NCBI GenBank assembly: GCA_963576565.1
Contig: OY755040.1
Location: forward strand, 22,141,543 to 22,205,542
Length of the DNA stretch: 64,000 nucleotides
Origin: Aspidapion aeneum
Lineage: Eukaryota > Arthropoda > Insecta > Coleoptera > Brentidae
Direction of reading: 5' to 3'
This document shows, piece by piece, positions 34,701 through 49,700 of the stretch; the first letter of the stretch is position 1, and each line of letters opens with the position of its first letter. The translations under genes and the position numbers were made by a program. The notes beneath the pieces were generated by a model that did not search any database, was not told where the DNA came from, and worked only from the letters and a program-made list of their open reading frames with translations.

Positions 34701-37700
34701 GCGGTAAGTGATACTTTTATGCACGCGACGGCAAGGGCGGAAAAGGCACTTTCCGCAAGAGTTAGGTACAAAATTTTTCCTAGTTGCATAAAAAGCTTGG
34801 TTTTACATTTTAATATATTTGGTATTTTTTACATTAAAACAGCAAAAAACAAATTCTGTTTTTATTTTTAATTTAATCGAGTTTATAAATAGTTCAATAA
34901 GTCTAATTAGGCCTAAAACTCAATTTGAAATTTAGCGTGCGTAAAAGTATTTTTCACGCACGGCGTGCGTAAAAGTAATTACTTTTACGTACGCTAATTT
35001 ATATTTAAAGTTTTATATAAATTGCATTTTATGTCACTTGATATTCTAGATGACACTGACAAGTTTATTTGATATTTACCGTCAGGCGTCCGGTCTTTAG
35101 TTTGATTTGTCTTGGCGACGTCAAAATGGATTTTGGAATTTGTGCTGAAATTTAAGGTTTTGAACTGCCAACGTTAATATTTGTTATTTTTACTAAATAA
35201 AATTATAATTATATACTGTTATAAAACCAAAAAATTTGGCTCGAATTTATACCGATTATAAAAATTTAATATTTTATTGTTATTAAAATTTCTAATTGGT
35301 CCAAATAGTATAATTTATTACAAAAAAACAGCGTGCGTAAAAAAAATTTTCACTCACGCCAAACCAGTTTTTTACGCACGCCGTGCGTGAAAATTTTTGA
35401 AGTTGAATTTTCCACATGAAAATTAGTACGATAAAACGCGTTTTACGCTCGCAAGTAGGAAAAAATATAAATGACATAAAATCATGGAGTCCCCCAAACC
35501 GAATTGCAACCCCCCCCCAAGATATATTTCTGGGGGGGGGGGGTTATATATACAATTATATATTATAATAAAAAGTTTCTTGAAACTCCTAAGAATGTAA
35601 AATCTTTCTTGGCAGTTGTGTTATAAAAGTTAACTTACTAAAAATCTACAAAATGACAGCAGCACACAGTGTGCCTGAACGAAGTATAGGTTACATAAAA
35701 ATGGTTCCAAAAACTAATTGCACATTTTGAATATGGACTCTTTCCTGACTTCAGAGATATTCTTATAAATCCTAGCTGATCCTCTTCTCGAAATGTTATC
35801 AATCTTTTGGCATTTTTCTAGTTAGTTTAGAAGCTGGCTCCTGTCACGTGTGACCTAATATGTGCGTTCAGTTTGCTGCGGGGCATTGTTAAGCACCCAT
35901 AGGTGTATAAAAAAAGTTTGGTCACGTGGTTGAACTCATGGTCGTTTGGCCGTCATCCTTGAAAATGGCCGCCAAATTGATAGATTTTTTTGTTTTAGCG
36001 TATCTCCCTACCCAGTCATCCGATTTTAATTTTTAAAGGCCTGTTATACTCCTATTTTAAAGGCAAATAAATTTTGTAATTACACATTTTTGAATAAATC
36101 AAGTAGTCTTTGAGATATACCAAGATTATTAGTATTTCTGCTCGCAAAAGAATTAAAATAATAACCATGCTCATTTTACTGTAGCTACAATATTATTGAC
36201 ATTTGTTTTTTTTTGTTACATAGAAGGCTTTAAACCTTTCACAGAAGGAGATATTGACCTTATGTTTTTAAAGTTCGATGGATGGTACCCCTAAAGACTG
36301 CCTTAAAAAGGGTGGTTTCCAAAACTGTTCACAAGATTACACAAAAAGTGGATTTGCAGTGAAACGATGCATCGTAGCCAAAAACGTTCAGAATAATTTT
36401 ATATAGTACTTTTAATTCCCCTTCTTCTAATCATTGTCATATCTTTGACAATTAAAAAAAAATATCGATTTTGGAGCGAAAACATGGAATTTTTACAAAA
36501 TTGTATATTTTAGCTGGCTTGTACAGCTAACTATCAAAGCTAAGATGCTAAGTGATACATCGGAAGAAGCGAAATTAAAAGTACTATAAAAAAACTAATT
36601 TTATCGCTTTTCGCTAGGATGCATCGTTTCGCTGCAAATTCACTATTTCTATAATATTGTGAACAGTTTCAGAAACCACCCCTTTAAGGCAGTCTTTAGG
36701 GGTACCAACGAACTTTAAAAACATATAGTAAATATCCTTTCCTGTGAAAGGTTTAAAACCTTCTATGTAACAAAATGAAATAAATATCAATAATATTGTA
36801 GCTACAATAAAATGAGCATGGGTATTATTTTAACTCTTTTGCGAGCGGAAATACTAATAATCTTGATATATCTCAAAAACTACCTAATGTATTAAAAAAT
36901 GTGTTGTGGTAAAATTTGTTTGCCTTTCAAAAAGAAGTAAAGCAAGCTTTAAAAAATTAAAATAGGACCACTAGTTAGGGAGATACGCTTAAACAAAAAA
37001 TCTTTTAATTTGGAGGCCATTTTTAAAGATGCGGCCAAACAACCATGAGACAGTTTTTTCTAAATATCTCAGAAACGAAAGCTCCTTCGAAGTTTTTGGA
37101 TATAACTCAAATTATTGAGAAAAATGTGGCCTACTACATTTTGGAAACCGCATATTAATATGACGCTCCGTTAAATATTTAGCATTTTTAAAATTTTTTA
37201 ATTGTCAAAAAAATTACATTAGCAGTAATGGATTTTGACCAAAATCTAATCAGCTTGTTGCAGTGTCGAACACTACCTTAATCCAAAATCTTATGAATAT
37301 CAGTTTAGTGGTTTAGAAGCTATCGTGTTAGGGACAGACATACACACTCACACACAGACAGACATCACGACGATATTGCTCAGATAGGTGAAAATACACC
37401 CAAATAACAATGAGCATGAAGTTAGCGAAGCACCCATCGCAGATCGAATCGTGACTAGGTGGATAATTTGCCGTTAATTAGTCGTGAATTAGTTGTGGAA
37501 AAATTAATTTTGTCGCTCTTATTTTTGACCCTTTTTTTGGATGCTTCGCTAACTTCATATTTTGGCACCCATCGCAAATCGAATCGCTACTAGGTGGATA
37601 ATTTGCCGTTAATTAGTCGTGAATTAGTTGTGGAAAAATTAATTTTGTCGCTCTTATTTTTGACCGTTTTTGAGGGTGCTTCGCTAACTTCATATGAAGT

Positions 37701-40700
37701 TAGCGAAGCACCCTCGTAAAAATGGCTTTTATCAAAATCGAATATGGTAGATAATTTGCCGCTAATTAGTCGTGAATTAGTTGTGGAAAAATTAATTTTG
37801 TCGCTCTTATTTTTGACCCTTTTTTTGGATGCTTCGCTAACTTCATATTTTGGCACCCATCGCAAATCGAATCGCTACTAGGTGGATAATTTGCCGTTAA
37901 TTAGTCGTGAATTAGTTGTGGAAAAATTAATTTTGTCGCTCTTATTTTTGACCGTTTTTAAGGGTGCTTCGCTAACTTCATATGAAGTTAGCGAAGCACC
38001 CTCGTAAAAATAGCTTTTATAAAAACCGAATATGGTGGATAATTTGCCGCTAATTAGTCGTGAATTAGTTGTGGAAAAATTAATTTTGTCGCTCTTATTT
38101 TTGACCGTTTTTTGAGTGCTTTGCTTAAGTCATATAAAGTTAGAGAGGCACCCAAAAAACACTCAAAACTAAACGCGACAAAATTAATTTTTCTACAACT
38201 AATTAACGACTAATTAGCGGCAAATTATCCACCATATTCGATTTCGATACGTTATGTCTAAAGCCATTTTTACGAAGGTGCTTCGCTAACTTCATATGAA
38301 GTTAGCGAAGCACCCTCAAAAACGGTCAAAAATAAGAGCGACAAAATTAATTTTTCCACAACTAATTCACGACTAATTAACGGCTAATTATCCACCTAGT
38401 CACGATTCGATCTGCGATGGGTGCTTCGCTAATTTCATGCTCATCAAATAACACATTTTCGGCGTTATCTCAAAAAAAATTTCGTCGAAAATAATACCTT
38501 CTCTAGCCATGTATAAATCCTGTAAAAGCCATACAAGCCTTTCTAGTTTTTATCGAGGTGCCACTAGACCTGTTCTCCTAATTTTTCGGGTCCAAATATG
38601 TAGTACATGTTTAGCAAACATCAATATGGTAATTTTTGATTAAAATATAAATAGGTAAGTATAATTTGTAAAAAACTTAAAAGATCATTTTGACATATCA
38701 ACATATCCTTTAGATATAAAAGATTAATATTTGATTTATGTTTTTGACAAGAAAAATATTAAATCATTAGATACAAAATACAAGATTTTGGAGATTTTTA
38801 AATATGTCTAAAAACAATGCAACGGATTAATATTTTACGTGTAAGATATTTTTGAGATTAAGTTTATTTTGATACTAGTCAAAAAATTATAATTTTAATT
38901 AAAACTGTTTAACGCCTAATAGAAAACAGATTAATCAAAAGAACCCACGGTTCGTAAAGATACCGGTTGCCTGGTAACTCGGGTGTCATGGCAGCCATTA
39001 CGTCACAGTTAGCCAAGGAATCAAGAGTTGCATTGTATTTCATAGCGGGGTTGGATATTTTGCGAGAATTTTTTTACATTTTGGTTTTATTTTGGAGTTG
39101 AAATTGTTTTAATAACAGTTCTGGGGTTGCTATTATACATTTAATAAAGCCTATAAATAAATAAAAAATTTCATGTGTATTTATTTTTTACTGGTTTTCT
39201 TTTAAACTACAACCAAAAATAAACAATGGCACCAAGCCATTTTTAATCTGAGTTAGGTATCCAATCAACACTTGGGGCCGGTTTCTCAATAGAGGGTTAG
39301 CCCTGACCCGTGAATAGAAAAAAGGGATGACTGACATATTTATCACATGCTAAAAAAAGATAGCTATCAAAGGGATAACCCTCTAATGAGAAACCGGCCC
39401 TTAATCATAATCTCATAGAGCTGTTTTTATATCTCCTTCTTAAAATTGGAGAAACAAGATAATGAATAAGCATTTAAAATTCTGCATTAAAAATTATACA
39501 ATATGGCAATGTACTTATGCATTATTTTTTTATTATATGCCTTATCCAATAATTAATATAAAATAATAAATTTTATAAAATTAAACCCGACTATACAGAT
39601 TTTCGACTTTAAATTGAACGCTTGCGTTAAAGGGTTAATATTTGTTTGTTAACTGAGTTTTTTCACGGGCTTTCTTCCTGACACAAAAAATTTTTGGTCA
39701 GGCCTCCGGAAAGATGTCTACTAAGGTTTTTTGCAGATCACCCAACTTGCAGTACCGCATTCAAAAGCTTATGAAAAAAGAAAAACAACAGTATACATTG
39801 ATATAACCTATAACTTAATTGTTGTTTATACTTTCAAACGACGCATCATTAACCCGCTAGAAGCAGCGATTCATTCAAATTCACCACCCGTATACAAAAA
39901 TGCTGCTTTTTTACTGATAAAAAAAATTAAAACATGTTCGCAACACAAGAATAAACGAGCATCTTTGAAGGGTATATTTTTATTTCGTCTGCCATCTTGG
40001 ATTTTGAAATGGCGGACAAAAAAATATATTTAGTCAAAACTCTGATTAATTCTGCCCAGTGCAGTTTTCTCCATTAAAATCGATGGTATAGTTCAAAAGT
40101 GATAATGAAAAAAAAATTGTCCGGTCCTTTTTGGCCCACCCGGTATATTCCAAAAACCGCATATTGATGCGATGCTCGGTTAAAAAGTTAGCATATTTTA
40201 AATTTAATATAAAAAAAGAACTAAGCATAATAAACGAAACTACTAATTTTTAACTTAAAATATGTTAAAGGTTATGTACGCTCCTGACCTATCTAATTTA
40301 TAAAAATACTATTTTCCAAACCAAATTTTACCTGATAAATTATAAGTATGATGTAGAACCACAAAAATAATATTGTTTTGTTTATATTCCTCCTACAATT
40401 ATCTGGGCATGAGATTGAGAATATTTTAGACTGCCAAAAACCTCTGTTCTTTTTTTGAATCACTAATATATTTTTAATGTTAACGGCAAAAGTGTACATT
40501 GTAATATTTCTTAGTTCATTCAAAATTTAAAAATTTCCAGTTAAGCTATTATTTCAGGAAATTTTTTATAAATAGACAGTATGATAAGAAACTTCTCTTT
40601 ATACCATTTTGCATTATAAAAACATTCCTAACAAAATCGATCGATACCTAATCTTTTAAATTGATTTTGATAACTAAAAACTAACTAAATAACCCTGTTG

Positions 40701-43700
40701 GTTTTATCAAAGTCGGATTAATACCTACTTAAAAATCAATTAATAAATAAAATAATGGATTTGGAGTAAATTTGTTTTGTCTGCTCAGGGTTGTTGCTTA
40801 AAAGGGGTTAAAGATATATTTTTGTAACTTTAATTTAGGCATAAAAAGTGAATTTTTTATCTGGTTAAGATTTTTATTAATTTTTCGCTTTTTAGGTATG
40901 AAAAATGCAAAGAGAAGCTCTAATTTATTTGTATTGTAATTGTAAAATAAACTATTATCATAACAAAAAAATTTAATTTAAAAAAAAAGTCAAGTACGCA
41001 AAAATGGTATTCCGTAAAAAGAATTGAGATAAAAGTAAAGCCAAGTTCTCCGACGACGATATTGCTAGGATAGGTCAAAATACATCCAAATAACAAATTT
41101 TTGGCGTTATCCCAAAAAAAAATTTCCGTCGAAAATAATACCTTCTCTAGCCATTGCTACGCGGGCTAGGAAGGTAAAAATGTCATTAAACTGCTTTAGA
41201 TTTCAAGGAGAGTTATGTGGTCAAACAAGTAACGAAAGGTACATTTTGCAAGCCTTAACAAAAAAGTTAGTTTTGATGCAGTTGATTATTTTTTACTTCT
41301 TCTTTTTTAAATCCATTTTTAAGTGCATTTGGGGCCGAAACCGTGTCGGGCATTACCCGCCATAGCACTGGCATCCATCCTAAGGACACTATTCGTAGAA
41401 AGCTTGCTTTACGATAAGTGACCTTAATACATCCCCAATCCAAGAAGTAGGAGAAATCGAGCTGTGAATTTTTAAAAGTAATTCCAAAATAGGGGCGAGC
41501 GGGTACGAATAGGAACATTTTTTAAAAAAGCAAAATTTTCATGGTTAAGGAATTTTTGGAAGCTTGTTATTTTTTCTCGTTTATTGTTTAGACTTTTTAC
41601 TATAAAATAAATGCATCCGTGATGAATGTGATACCTTGATAAACTACACGCTATATCAGCCTTGTAATTAGTTTTTCTAAATATCTCAGAAACGCAAGCT
41701 ATGATGTTTTTAATATTAACATAAATTATTGAGAAAAACATGTTCTGCTATATTTTAAAAATCGCATATTGATGCGATGCTTCGTTAATAAGTAAGCATA
41801 TTTTCAATTTTTAAACTGTCAAAAAACTGTCATTAATGGATTTTGATTAAAATCTAATCAGGCCTTTACAGTATAGTACATTATTTTACCTAAAAATTTC
41901 ATAAAAATTGGTTTGGCTGTTTGTGAGCTATCGTGTTACGGACAGACATACACAAGTCAAGTCAAAGTCAAAATATGCTGTATTCTGTAAAAAAACATCG
42001 TTCTATTGACAAACCAGAAATACAAAAAATATAATAAATAACAAATACACAACAAAAATATTGTGGTAAAAAATTTAAAATAGTATAGTACATAAAACCA
42101 GAAACATTACAAAAAGCAGATAAAAGAGTGAAAAGAACAACATAAAAAAATTAAAAATAAATAATAAACATTAAGATACATCAAAACATTAACGTTAAAA
42201 ATTTTTAAAATTCCAAAGTATTGATAAAAAACAAAAAAAGAAAGCAATCTAATATTCACGTAAAAAACAAGAAATATTGCAGGAAGCGGATAAAAAAGCA
42301 AAAGCGCAAATAATAAAAAATTTAAAAATAAATAATAAACAATAAAATAAACTTATAAAACATAAATTAATGTTAAAAATATAAAAATCCAATGTATTGA
42401 TAAAAACGAAAAAATGAAACAACATATAGTAAAAAACAAGAAACATTACAGAAAGCGGTTAAAAAAGCAAAGCACAAGGAAATAAAAAAAATTAAATAAA
42501 TAATAAACAATAAAATAAACTCAAAACTTGAAAGTTTAAAATGCAAGGACCCAAACTATTGATAAAACAAAAAATAAAACGATAATTTTTTTGAAATATG
42601 GACATACCTAAAAAAAATAAGTAAAATTCTAAAGAGATGCCAAAAAATATGTACAAACAAAATAAAAATTAAAATATACATAACTAAATTAAAGAAACCT
42701 AAAATACAAGTTTATCAAATATATCTATAAAAAAAGCAAAGCGCGAATTTAGGATGCTTTTAATTAAACAAATAACATAATAAAAGCAGGAAAACGAAAA
42801 AAGCAGCAAACAAAACAAAAAAAAGCAACGATATTGCTAAAATAGGTCAAAATACACCCAAATAATACATTTTCGGCGTTACCTGGAAAAAAGGTATCAA
42901 AAACAATAACTTCTCTAGTCAAGGTTGCAGGGGCTTGGAAGGTAAAAATTACAATGCATTGAACATTTGGGAGGAAGAGGAATTGAACATGGGCAGAGAA
43001 CATATAACTTCGTTTTTCGATGACATGGGTGACGGGACATAGTGTGCACCCCGTTCCAATCGTACCCGTTCTCCCTTAGACTTAATTAACCATAATTTCT
43101 AAATCCATAGGGGTTCAACTTCCTATTTAATTTTTTTTAAATAAAATAAAGTCTAGTCAACAAGTAAGTAACTATGTACTACTTAAAAAATCATTGTCCC
43201 GGATTTAATTTTATTACTTGGATACATATTATTTACATAACCTATACTTGGAAATTTCACAAACTCGCTTATCTGACAAAATCTTTAATACAATTAAAAA
43301 AAAAAACAGTTTTTTGCATTTGAAATTTTTGTCAGAATAAAGAGTGTTTAAAAAAAAAGGAAAATCAATGTACTCCGGTTATAAAGTACCCTCAAGGCAT
43401 CAGAAAATGTGTACTTTATAAACGGACAACGTTATAAAAAAACGTACATTCATTTTTTATTTGGAATAAAATGGTTCGGTTGTTTTTAACAAGTTCTTTT
43501 GCCTACCAACTTCCGCTTTACGGATGCCTCTCTCAATACTTTTAAGAATCTCTATCTTTTCTTTTACAGTTATACATTTGCCTCGGCAATTCGCCATTTT
43601 AACCATTAACACACAAAATCGTGTTAGACGATTTTTCCAGACAAGAATAAAGTCGAAACTGACGGCCTGCCGCCTGCAGCTCGCGTTCGAATGAGAAAAC

Positions 43701-46700
43701 CGCGGAATCGATTATTGAAAAATCCTCAAATTTTTCGGGGAATCACCAGTAATATTCCGGTTTTCAACGTACTCTCGTACGTTACAACCGGAACATTTAG
43801 TGCAAGCGCTGTAGGTAGTTGAGTATGCAAAATATGAGGACCGCAGTTTGACAATGGATTCTAGCTGACAAAAGTCACAGATTAACGATATGGATGTTGC
43901 CAAGCCAGGTTTATCCCCCCCAGCCGTGTTCGAATTTCTGAAAATTTAACTAAGTTGACGCCTTATAGCCATAGTAACAGAGAAATTAATCAATTTTTTT
44001 TTTTAATTGAGCTTAGTTTCTAAGAAAATTGGATAAAATATATAACAAAATTAATTTGTTTGGTGATTTGTAAAAATTAATTTTATTTACGGACGCTTGT
44101 GAAGTTTTATTCTAAAGATAAGTCTTACTTGTGGTACAGCGTTTAAAAGTAATTTTTATTGTTTAAAATCGACTATAAATCACAATTTTTGATAGAGAGC
44201 TTGGTTTTTAAAACAATCGGGCAGAACATATGACAAACATGTGGTTTTTATTTTTTAGCTCACACTACTAATATATAAGTAGTGTATGGTGATCCTAATT
44301 TTTTCGAAACAAAAAAAATGTTGCTCCGATTTCAAAAATTTTTATATATCTTTGTGTTTCAGATGATTTTGAAACTTTTTTGTTTTGCTGTCTGTCTGTC
44401 TGTCTGTCTGTATGTCTGTCTGTAACGACCAACCCGCATTACTCAAAAACCGCTTGTCCGATTTTAATGAAATTTGGTACCTAAGTTGGGTCTTGGGCCG
44501 TGATGGTCCCATTTAAAAATGAACAAAATACACCGAACGCAAGCCAAATAAAATGGTGGGGGTAGATTCCAAAAATTAGAGTTAATGTGAAAATATGGAA
44601 CCGAAAGGTAATTAAGTCTGGAGTTAAACAAAATGAATTTTAGTTTATTTTTAAAAAAAGGGTGGGGTAGATGTCAAAAATTAGAGTTTAAGTGAAAATA
44701 TGGCGTGTGTGATATCAAACGAAAGGTAATTGAGTCTAGAGTTAAACAAAATACATTTTAGTTTTTTTTAATAGGGTGGGGGTAGATTTAAAAAATTTGA
44801 GTTTAAGTCAAAACATGGCTTGTGTGGTATCAAACGAAAGGTAATTGAGTCTGGAGTTGAATAAAATATATTTCAGTTTTTGATTATATTAGCTTACACT
44901 ATAACTATAGTACCTAGTGTGAGCTTAGGTGCCCATAGATTGGCAGAGTATTTTTTACATTTTCTCAAACGGACGCCGCTGGAGAGTTTGCTGTTAATCT
45001 GATTGCACTTACACAACACAACTTATAAAGTGTTAAAAAGGAAATTTAATTTTTTACAATAAAGTATGCAATAATTTTTTCCTATAAAGCCTAGTTTTTA
45101 AGAAAATTGGATAAAACTTGTAAAAAAATTGGTAAGTTTAGTGATTTTTCAAAATTGATGTAATTCACGGAGGCCCCTAAATTGCTATAAATAAAACTAA
45201 TCCTACTTTATTATACATTGTTCAAAAGAAAATTTTATTGTCTATAACCGACTATAGGACACAATTTTTGATAGAGAGCTTGGTTATCAAGAGAATCGGG
45301 GAAAACAGGTAATATGCATGTTTCTTTTTTAAATTTTTTTTGCATTACCTCAATAAACAGCCGCCGCTGGAGAGTTTGTCTGTGGTCGTACCCCACTGTC
45401 TTGTATATCATTGAAAAGGAAATTTCATGGTCTACAATAAAGGTAATAGCATATTTTTCACTAAGAAGCTTAGTTTTTGAGAAAATTTGAAGAAAACCTA
45501 AAAATTTTAGGTTTTGGGGGGCTGGGAGGTTTTTGGAGGTTTTTACAGCTAAAATTTAAAAAACTAATATAATTTTATTTTAAGGTTAGGTCTTACACAT
45601 TTTTGATTCATTTCCCTGTCATTGTGGCTTTAGCGCATCAACATAGTTAAATATTCCGAAATTCGAACACGACTATAAGAGGAGGGGAGATAAAAAACCA
45701 AAACCTGGCCTGGCAACATCCAGATCGTTAATCTGTGACCTACTCTCAGCTGGAATCCACTGTCAAAGTGCGGTCCTCATATTTTGCATACTCAACTACC
45801 TACAGCCCTGCACTAATTATAACGAAATTAGTCAAAATAAACCGAAGTACAAGGTATAAATGGTATATACGTAATATCCGGTGAAATAAGAAGAGTATTT
45901 TGGCCGGTAATGTAAGTAATAATCGAAAGTACGTTATAACCGGAGTACACTGTAAAACTATTTGTCACAACTTGTCATAACAAAACAAAAACAAGAGACG
46001 GAACCAAAATGACGGATGAAAGGCTATCTTATGTTGTGGTACTTTCTCGATTTTCCATACGCCATCCAAGTTCTAAAAAAAATTGATCCAAACTGCTTTC
46101 CAACGCGTTATTTTTATGCTGAAAGTTGTACATTTCCGCACTTGTGCGGTAAAGTAGCTTTTCCGCACTTATGCGGTAAAGTAACTTTTCCGCCCGAGCG
46201 CAAAAAAAGATGCGGTAAAGTTACTTTTCTGCACTCATTTTTTCGAAGAAATTTAAAATGTCTATAAAGAAGTTCATTAACGTTTTACATCATTTTTATA
46301 CATCATTTTTTAAATTTCTAAAAATTCAGGTATGATTGAAGGCTCGTAGGAAAAATTTTATACCTAACACATGCGTAAAGTAACTTTTCAGCCCTTGACG
46401 GCTTGACCGAACTTCGCTAACTGTGGTCGCAGTTGTTAGGTAAATAACTATTATTTTTCGTTTTAAACAAAAACCTTATCTCACTAAGGGAAGACAGGGG
46501 AATACCGCCATGCCGGGTAATACCGTCACCCCAGGTATCTAGGCAACCAGAAACACCTATGAGCTGCGATTTACGACAAACAGAGCAGCAGTATTGCCAG
46601 AAGCTAAAGCATTCCAGTTACACGGTGTTGCCGCCTTAGTTTGATTTCGGCTGCGTTATAAGCAGATTATGCTGTTTTGCTTCTAATTTGTACGTTGTCT

Positions 46701-49700
46701 TTAACTGGGGGTTAGAATACCGTTTTTTAAATTTTATATTAAAGTTCGAAAAAAGTTCATTTTTGTAATTGGCGAATCTATTTTGATAAAATATGTTGAT
46801 GTGTGTTTTATTTATCAATCTTTCTAAACCAGTAGAAAGTACTAGGAATGAACAAAAACTAATATTGTGGTATTACCTTAAAGATGTGGCGGTATTGCTC
46901 CATACTATAGGGGAATTCCACCAACTGCAACATTTTTCAAAAATAAATATTTCTTTTATATTTATGCAAAAAAATATACAATTTTTAATTGAAAATTTTA
47001 GTTATGTTAATATTATTAATTTCCCCGTCTTCCCCAATATAAGATCTAAAAAACTTTTTATTAAAAAAAAATCATTTTCTTTGTGATTTTTCAAATTTTT
47101 TTAAATATCGTATTGTTTATTTCGTATAAAAGGGTTATAAAATAATAATTCAAGGAAAGATCTTGTTTAAATATTTTTTGAACAAATTTTCCACATTATA
47201 ATTCCGGGTTCGTGATAGGAATTAGTAAATTTAGCCACTTATTTATTTTATATTAGGATTTCCTTATAAATTCTATAAGCAAATTCCCAGGTTCTCAAAC
47301 TTTTAAAACCTAGTTACATACTAAATTGTTGGTAAAAGTACTTTTTTACCCTAATAACCATTGTTTTTAAAACAGCAGACCAATGATTAAATTTCACAAT
47401 TTCTAAAGGCTTTAAAAATGACATTCTTTTAGTCTTTTTCAAATGACTATACATCAAAAAACAAAAATAATCTTCTCTCATTTTAAAATAAAGTTTTAAC
47501 TAAATTTAATTTAAAGGTATTTATTTATTTTTAGTTTTTTTTCTAAAATTAAAATTAAAAAGTGTTGGGTATGTGGATAAGTAAGTACAGTGTCTTAATT
47601 TAAAAATGCAACTTTTGCGTGTAAATAATAAACAACGGGTGCCGGAGGGCAAGAGCAACGTTGCCAAGTGTTCCCTAAAGTATAGGTCTTTGGTAAAAGG
47701 GTTACATTTTGGTAAAAGCGCGCGATATTTGGACAGTGTACCAAAGTTATATGTATAAAATGCTTAGCAGGTTTAATAAAAAAGAAATATAAAAAATAGT
47801 CCATTTCTCAAAGTGGAGTTTGCAAATTACAAAGAAAAAACGCAGCGGCTTCTCCACTAAAGTCTTTATTATTTCGGGTTTTATTTAGGACATGTTTAGA
47901 GTCTAAAGAGAGGGTAGGTAAACAACAAAAAATCATACACACACACACACACACACAGACTTCTTGTTCTTTTCTTCCCATGTGTCTGGGCAGATTTTAT
48001 ATCACATACAAACAAATTTAGAATTTGTCTACTATTGTAAATAATCAAAAGAAATAAAAATCCTTTTCCAAAAAGTTCTAATTTTTTAATCTAGCTAAAC
48101 CACATTTTAGACAAACAATCATATAAATCGCTTCTCAAGAGCACATCCTCGTAGGATTGAAATTCTCATAATTTGTAATTTTACCAAAATATTTTAATAA
48201 TTAAAATAAAGAAAAGATAATGACGTCAGTTTATGGTTTTGACTTCATAAAAAAATAAATAATTAATATTTCATAACTACCATAATCTTTAACATTTAAA
48301 TGCGTGGATAAATTAAGAATAAATCTTTTGCTACGCGAGTTGACTTTAATGTTGTTTATTAATTTACCAACACCGAAAATTCTGTTAATAAAGCTCACAT
48401 ACATTGGCGTCGCCAAGGGGGGGGGGGGGGGGGGGGGGTGAAGACGGAGCCTTGTCGGTTTTAAACGATCGAAATTATTTTATGGTTGTAATTTTGACAA
48501 ATTGATGCTGAAAGTTAGGAAATGTCAACAAGCGTTTAAAAAATTTTATTTTAATATACTGGGCATTCTGAAGATGGTACAGTCGCCTTCAAAAATAATG
48601 TTACAAATTGTTGTTTCCTCTTAAGCAAATAACTTAAATAATTGATATTTTGAGAGTGTGTGTACGTAATTTGCTTAAAGCTTTTTTTATTTCACATAGT
48701 TTTTTTCATATAAATTTAACTAAATTCATTAATCTTGCTATACTATATATCAATATAGAATCACTATCAAATTTTGCAAGGTTTTTTTATCATGCAATGA
48801 TATTCCTTACCGTAGTTTTTATATTTACTATTTTCACATACATAGTTAAAAACGGATTGATTTTTATCCTGTGAAACCGGTGTCTTGTCCCACATGTTAA
48901 ATAAATTACGTTGGCCAATCCCATGCGCCAACGCTAAAACAATAAATCATAGCTAATACTCCGGCAAGAACCGGCAGCTGAATGTAGCACAAATACAACA
49001 TTTGACAGTCAGCCTGGTTCATAAAAAGAAGCTTCAAGGACCAAATACTCAAACTGGTCGTTACTATACAACTCGTCAATCTGGGAACTTGCCACTTCCA
49101 ATACCTAGGCTAGCTTTGACAAAACATTCATTGATTTACGAAAGTATAAAATTATACAATCATTTACCCATCGCATTTAGACAAACTCAAGATTTAAAAG
49201 TATTCAGAAGGTTAGTACGTAATTGCTTTGAAACAAAAGCTTACTATAGCTGCAATGAGTATTACACAGATGGGCTTGATACATAATTTGAGTAACTGTG
49301 ATTATATGTCTTATATTTTTTTTATGTAACCTGAATTTTAATTTTAGATTAACATTTTTATTTTTTTGTAAGTAGTTTCGTTCCAACTTTTTAATCGATT
49401 GATTGTGCTGTTGTAATTGTGTATGTGTGCATATTCATAGTTGTCCATATTTTACTGAAATTTTAAAATAGTTGGGTACAATTTTAATTTATATTGACTT
49501 AAACATGCTCGTTCGAATTTTACTAGAATTGCGCTTAACTTCGAACATTCTCAATGGCCTAAAAGGGGGCTACTCTTAATTATAGAATGTGTGTGATTAT
49601 GCGACTAGACAATGTTGTTTTTATTAGTGCTGATTTATTACTATTTACTTTAGTCTTAAGTTCTTGCTTTGTCAATAGGAATTAATTCTTCAGACAATAA

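Larger units (their letters stand above)
43366..45952 (-). mobile_element. pogo/Tigger-like element with nested insertions
   Basis: The ends CAATGTACTCCGGTTATAAA and GTTATAACCGGAGTACACTG are inverted, of the CAGT-start type seen in pogo/Tigger elements. A transposase N-terminus lies 230 bp inside the left end, reading minus. TA follows the right end; the left flank does not show it. Two later elements sit inside, one within the other. Confidence 0.6.

Noticed and set aside
37590..37865. A 91-codon frame with internal repeats (YEVSEA)
   Set aside because: It is the translation of the tandem units of the foldback-type element.
39731..40033. A 100-codon frame on the + strand
   Set aside because: No recognisable domain, in the middle of a large intron with a MITE fragment adjacent.
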